Shown: in pieces, positions 46,501 through 46,976 of the stretch
How positions within the stretch are numbered: position 1 is the first letter of the stretch
Layout: the number at the start of each line of letters is the position of its first letter
Assembly (NCBI GenBank): GCA_023229435.1
Contig: JALNZF010000025.1
Coordinates: 1-46,976, forward strand
Direction of reading: 5' to 3'
From: Nitrospirota bacterium
GTDB lineage: Bacteria; Nitrospirota; UBA9217
Length of the DNA stretch: 46,976 nt
Translations under genes and position numbers: made by a program
The notes under the pieces: generated by a model
What the model saw: the letters and a program-made list of their open reading frames with translations, nothing else
What the model was told of the DNA's origin: nothing
Database searches by the model: none

Positions 46501-46976
46501 TCAACTTCAATGTAATGGGAGTCTTGGAGACTTTCAATAACAACCTCACCATGCTTGATGCATCCGGCGTCACGTTTGGAGGCGCCAATGACGTTACCTT
46601 CACCTGGGACAGGACCATGAAGACATCTGTTGCCGTGTCCGGCCAGGTTTCCAATGCAACACTTTCATCTTCCTGTGATCTTTTTGGTGATCCATGGTCG
46701 GTGCATGATATGGCCATCTATGCACCCGGCACCTATACGGTCTACGCAGACTGTCCGGCAGGCGGCCCCGGCTGTGGAGAAGGCACTCCGGTCACTTTTA
46801 CGGTGGGTGCGTCAGAACTTGGCGTCCACCTGCTCTTTGACTGGAATGGCAACAATAACATGGATGCGGTGAATGTATGGCGATCAGGCGTGTTTGGACC
46901 GTCAGACATGTGGGCAGGGGCCTGCGGCGGAGGCGAACCTTATCAGCTTTGGGACTGGATGTCATACGACTGGGAT
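43503..46976 (+). CDS. Large secreted modular repeat protein, 3' end outside the window
   Basis: From the ATG at 43503 the frame runs 1158 codons to the window edge with no stop. AAAGGAGG lies nine bases upstream. A signal peptide (about 1-26, cleavage after ASA) is followed by modules. A1 (about 36-212) and B1 (about 213-390) share a fold with LLFDWxGNN and a Ca-loop-like DWDGDGINGxPxxDG. A cysteine-rich region (about 391-828) has 16 units of C-N/D-D-x-N-x-C-T-x-x-D type, resembling the Dictyostelium CTDC repeat. Then A2 (about 833-1008) and B2 (about 1009-1158, cut off) repeat the first pair. Cysteines and Asp-rich loops suggest an extracellular protein stabilised by disulfides and calcium. 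A sorting signal may lie beyond the window. Confidence 0.85.
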   Translation, partial: MNTGKCLAVFVLSILCIGLIRTQASADVPYLPVHTVNNNFTMIGPDGVSYSGSNDVAFTWDGTRKTSVAASGQISNAVLASTCLLYGLPLRAHDVAIYGPGTYTVYTDCPAGSPGCGTGLPITFTVGATELGVHLLFDWFGNNSMEDVVNIWQPNAVFGPSPLWTGDCGANAADKVWDWMSKDWDGDGINGAPMMDGPFVGFVVNFNVMGVLETFNNNLTMLDASGVTFGGANDVTFTWDRTMKTAVAASGQVSNATLTSSCDLFGDPWSVHDMAVYAPGTYTVYAGCPAGSPGCGEGNPVTFTVNPGELGVHLLFDWNVNNNMDAVNVWRSGVFGPSDMWAGACGGGEPYQLWDWMSYDWDGDGINGYPLVDGAFAGAWAVNFNVMGDLCDGWETRCNDNNVCTTDSCNPVTGVCVHTPKNCDDGNICTTDSCVSIIPGGCVHNPNTLSCDDNNACTIGDKCKNAVCAGTQKNCDDNDSCTTDSCNTTTGNCLRTLDPSCDCTGKPNGTSCSDLNACTVGDTCLNGSCQPGAPRTCNDNNVCTTDTCSTLNGCSFTNNTGPCSDRNTCTDNDYCLNGLCKSGVLRNCDDGNVCTDDKYVPVIAACCIHVPNTKSCNDNNACTSNDKCANSICAGTAKTCEDYDSCTTNSCDPASGSCVYPPVPDCICAGKPNGSPCTDGNACTVDQCVNQVCVSTARTCNDNNVCTTDTCNTATGCVFTNNTLSCSDNNTCTVGDVCLNGVCKPGATMNCDDGNICTTDSSVPVLPGCCVHGANTLPCNDNNVCTTGDVCKNKVCMVTTMNCDDGNLCTTDSCNPASGCVYDPIPRCIYTEGNNLTLLQPDGIVIGGSNDITFTWDGTLKSTVDVSGQVSNATLSSPCHVWFDATWSAHDVAIYGPGTYTAYTDCEPGSPGCGSGIPITFTVGEGEIGGHMLFDLNSQNNHDVVDIWTTNAVFGPSSMWTGDCGANSAVKVWDFMSKDWDGDGINGAPMLDGSFQGLIVNFNVMGVLETFNNNLTMLDASGVTFGGANDVTFTWDRTMKTSVAVSGQVSNATLSSSCDLFGDPWSVHDMAIYAPGTYTVYADCPAGGPGCGEGTPVTFTVGASELGVHLLFDWNGNNNMDAVNVWRSGVFGPSDMWAGACGGGEPYQLWDWMSYDWD
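44127..46976 (+). repeat. Long intragenic direct repeat in the modular gene
   Basis: The B module at 44127-44589 recurs at 46508-46976. Over the first 120 bases and the last 120 bases of the pair (44124-44240 against 46511-46627, and 44445-44589 against 46839-46976) the nucleotides are nearly identical, including synonymous positions. The A module at 43590-44126 and 45991-46507 is more diverged. Confidence 0.85.

Noticed and set aside
1..46976. tRNA or rRNA genes
   Set aside because: I found no stretch with a convincing tRNA cloverleaf or conserved rRNA segments by eye; a tRNAscan-type search would settle this.

Overview
The window reads as a chromosomal segment of a Gram-negative, respiring bacterium, most likely from an uncultivated lineage near Nitrospirota or Desulfobacterota. 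This is an inference from gene order (rplU-rpmA-obgE-proB-proA-nadD-rsfS-rlmH-TPR-gpmI-comF), the many lipoproteins, and the pairing of a NorBC nitric oxide reductase with a cbb3 oxidase. Base composition is even (moderately GC-rich) throughout. Many intergenic gaps hold short palindromic dispersed repeats.

Region 1 (1-3.8 kb, minus strand): the N-terminus of a polyferredoxin-like membrane protein, norB, norC with an extra haem c domain, and a small cupin. The polyferredoxin-like gene, norC and the cupin are each preceded by the same dyad, TATGAY-N4-RTCATA. In each case it sits at the distance from a -10 hexamer expected of a class II Crp/Fnr-type activator, so the three look like one small NO- or redox-responsive regulon.

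Region 2 (3.8-8 kb, minus strand): a REC-PAS-histidine kinase-REC hybrid, a haem c/CopD-like/cytochrome b5-like chimera, and prmA.

Region 3 (8-20 kb, plus strand): the housekeeping block rplU, rpmA, obgE, proB, a TlpA-like thioredoxin, hicB with a nonsense-mutated hicA, proA, nadD, rsfS, rlmH, a LapA-LapB fusion with a zinc ribbon, gpmI and comF.

Region 4 (20-28.2 kb, plus strand): an envelope cluster of seven exported proteins. It holds two LPP20-like paralogues, a TPR-SLH lipoprotein, a transglutaminase-like protein, a DUF799/GNA1162-like lipoprotein, a CsgG-like lipoprotein and a FecR-domain protein. Secretion or surface assembly is inferred; the exported substrate is not obvious.

Region 5 (28.3-34 kb): a lipoprotein, then an iron block of a Fur-family regulator with its own promoter and dyad, feoB, and a DtxR-FeoA regulator, followed by a REC-PilZ protein and a DUF4416 protein.

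Region 6 (34.1-41.6 kb): an Rrf2 regulator with three cysteines and an apparently leaderless start, then ccoN, ccoO, a ccoQ-like gene, a one-haem ccoP, ccoG, ccoI and ccoS. This is a complete cbb3 oxidase plus maturation set. A palindromic repeat has inserted in frame within ccoI. A cytosine/guanine deaminase-like gene follows.

Region 7 (42.2 kb to the end): about 1.2 kb of decayed sequence with degenerate small ORFs, then an open frame (43503 to the window edge, 1158 codons, no stop) for a secreted, calcium-loop and cysteine-rich repeat protein with module order A-B-(16 Cys repeats)-A-B.
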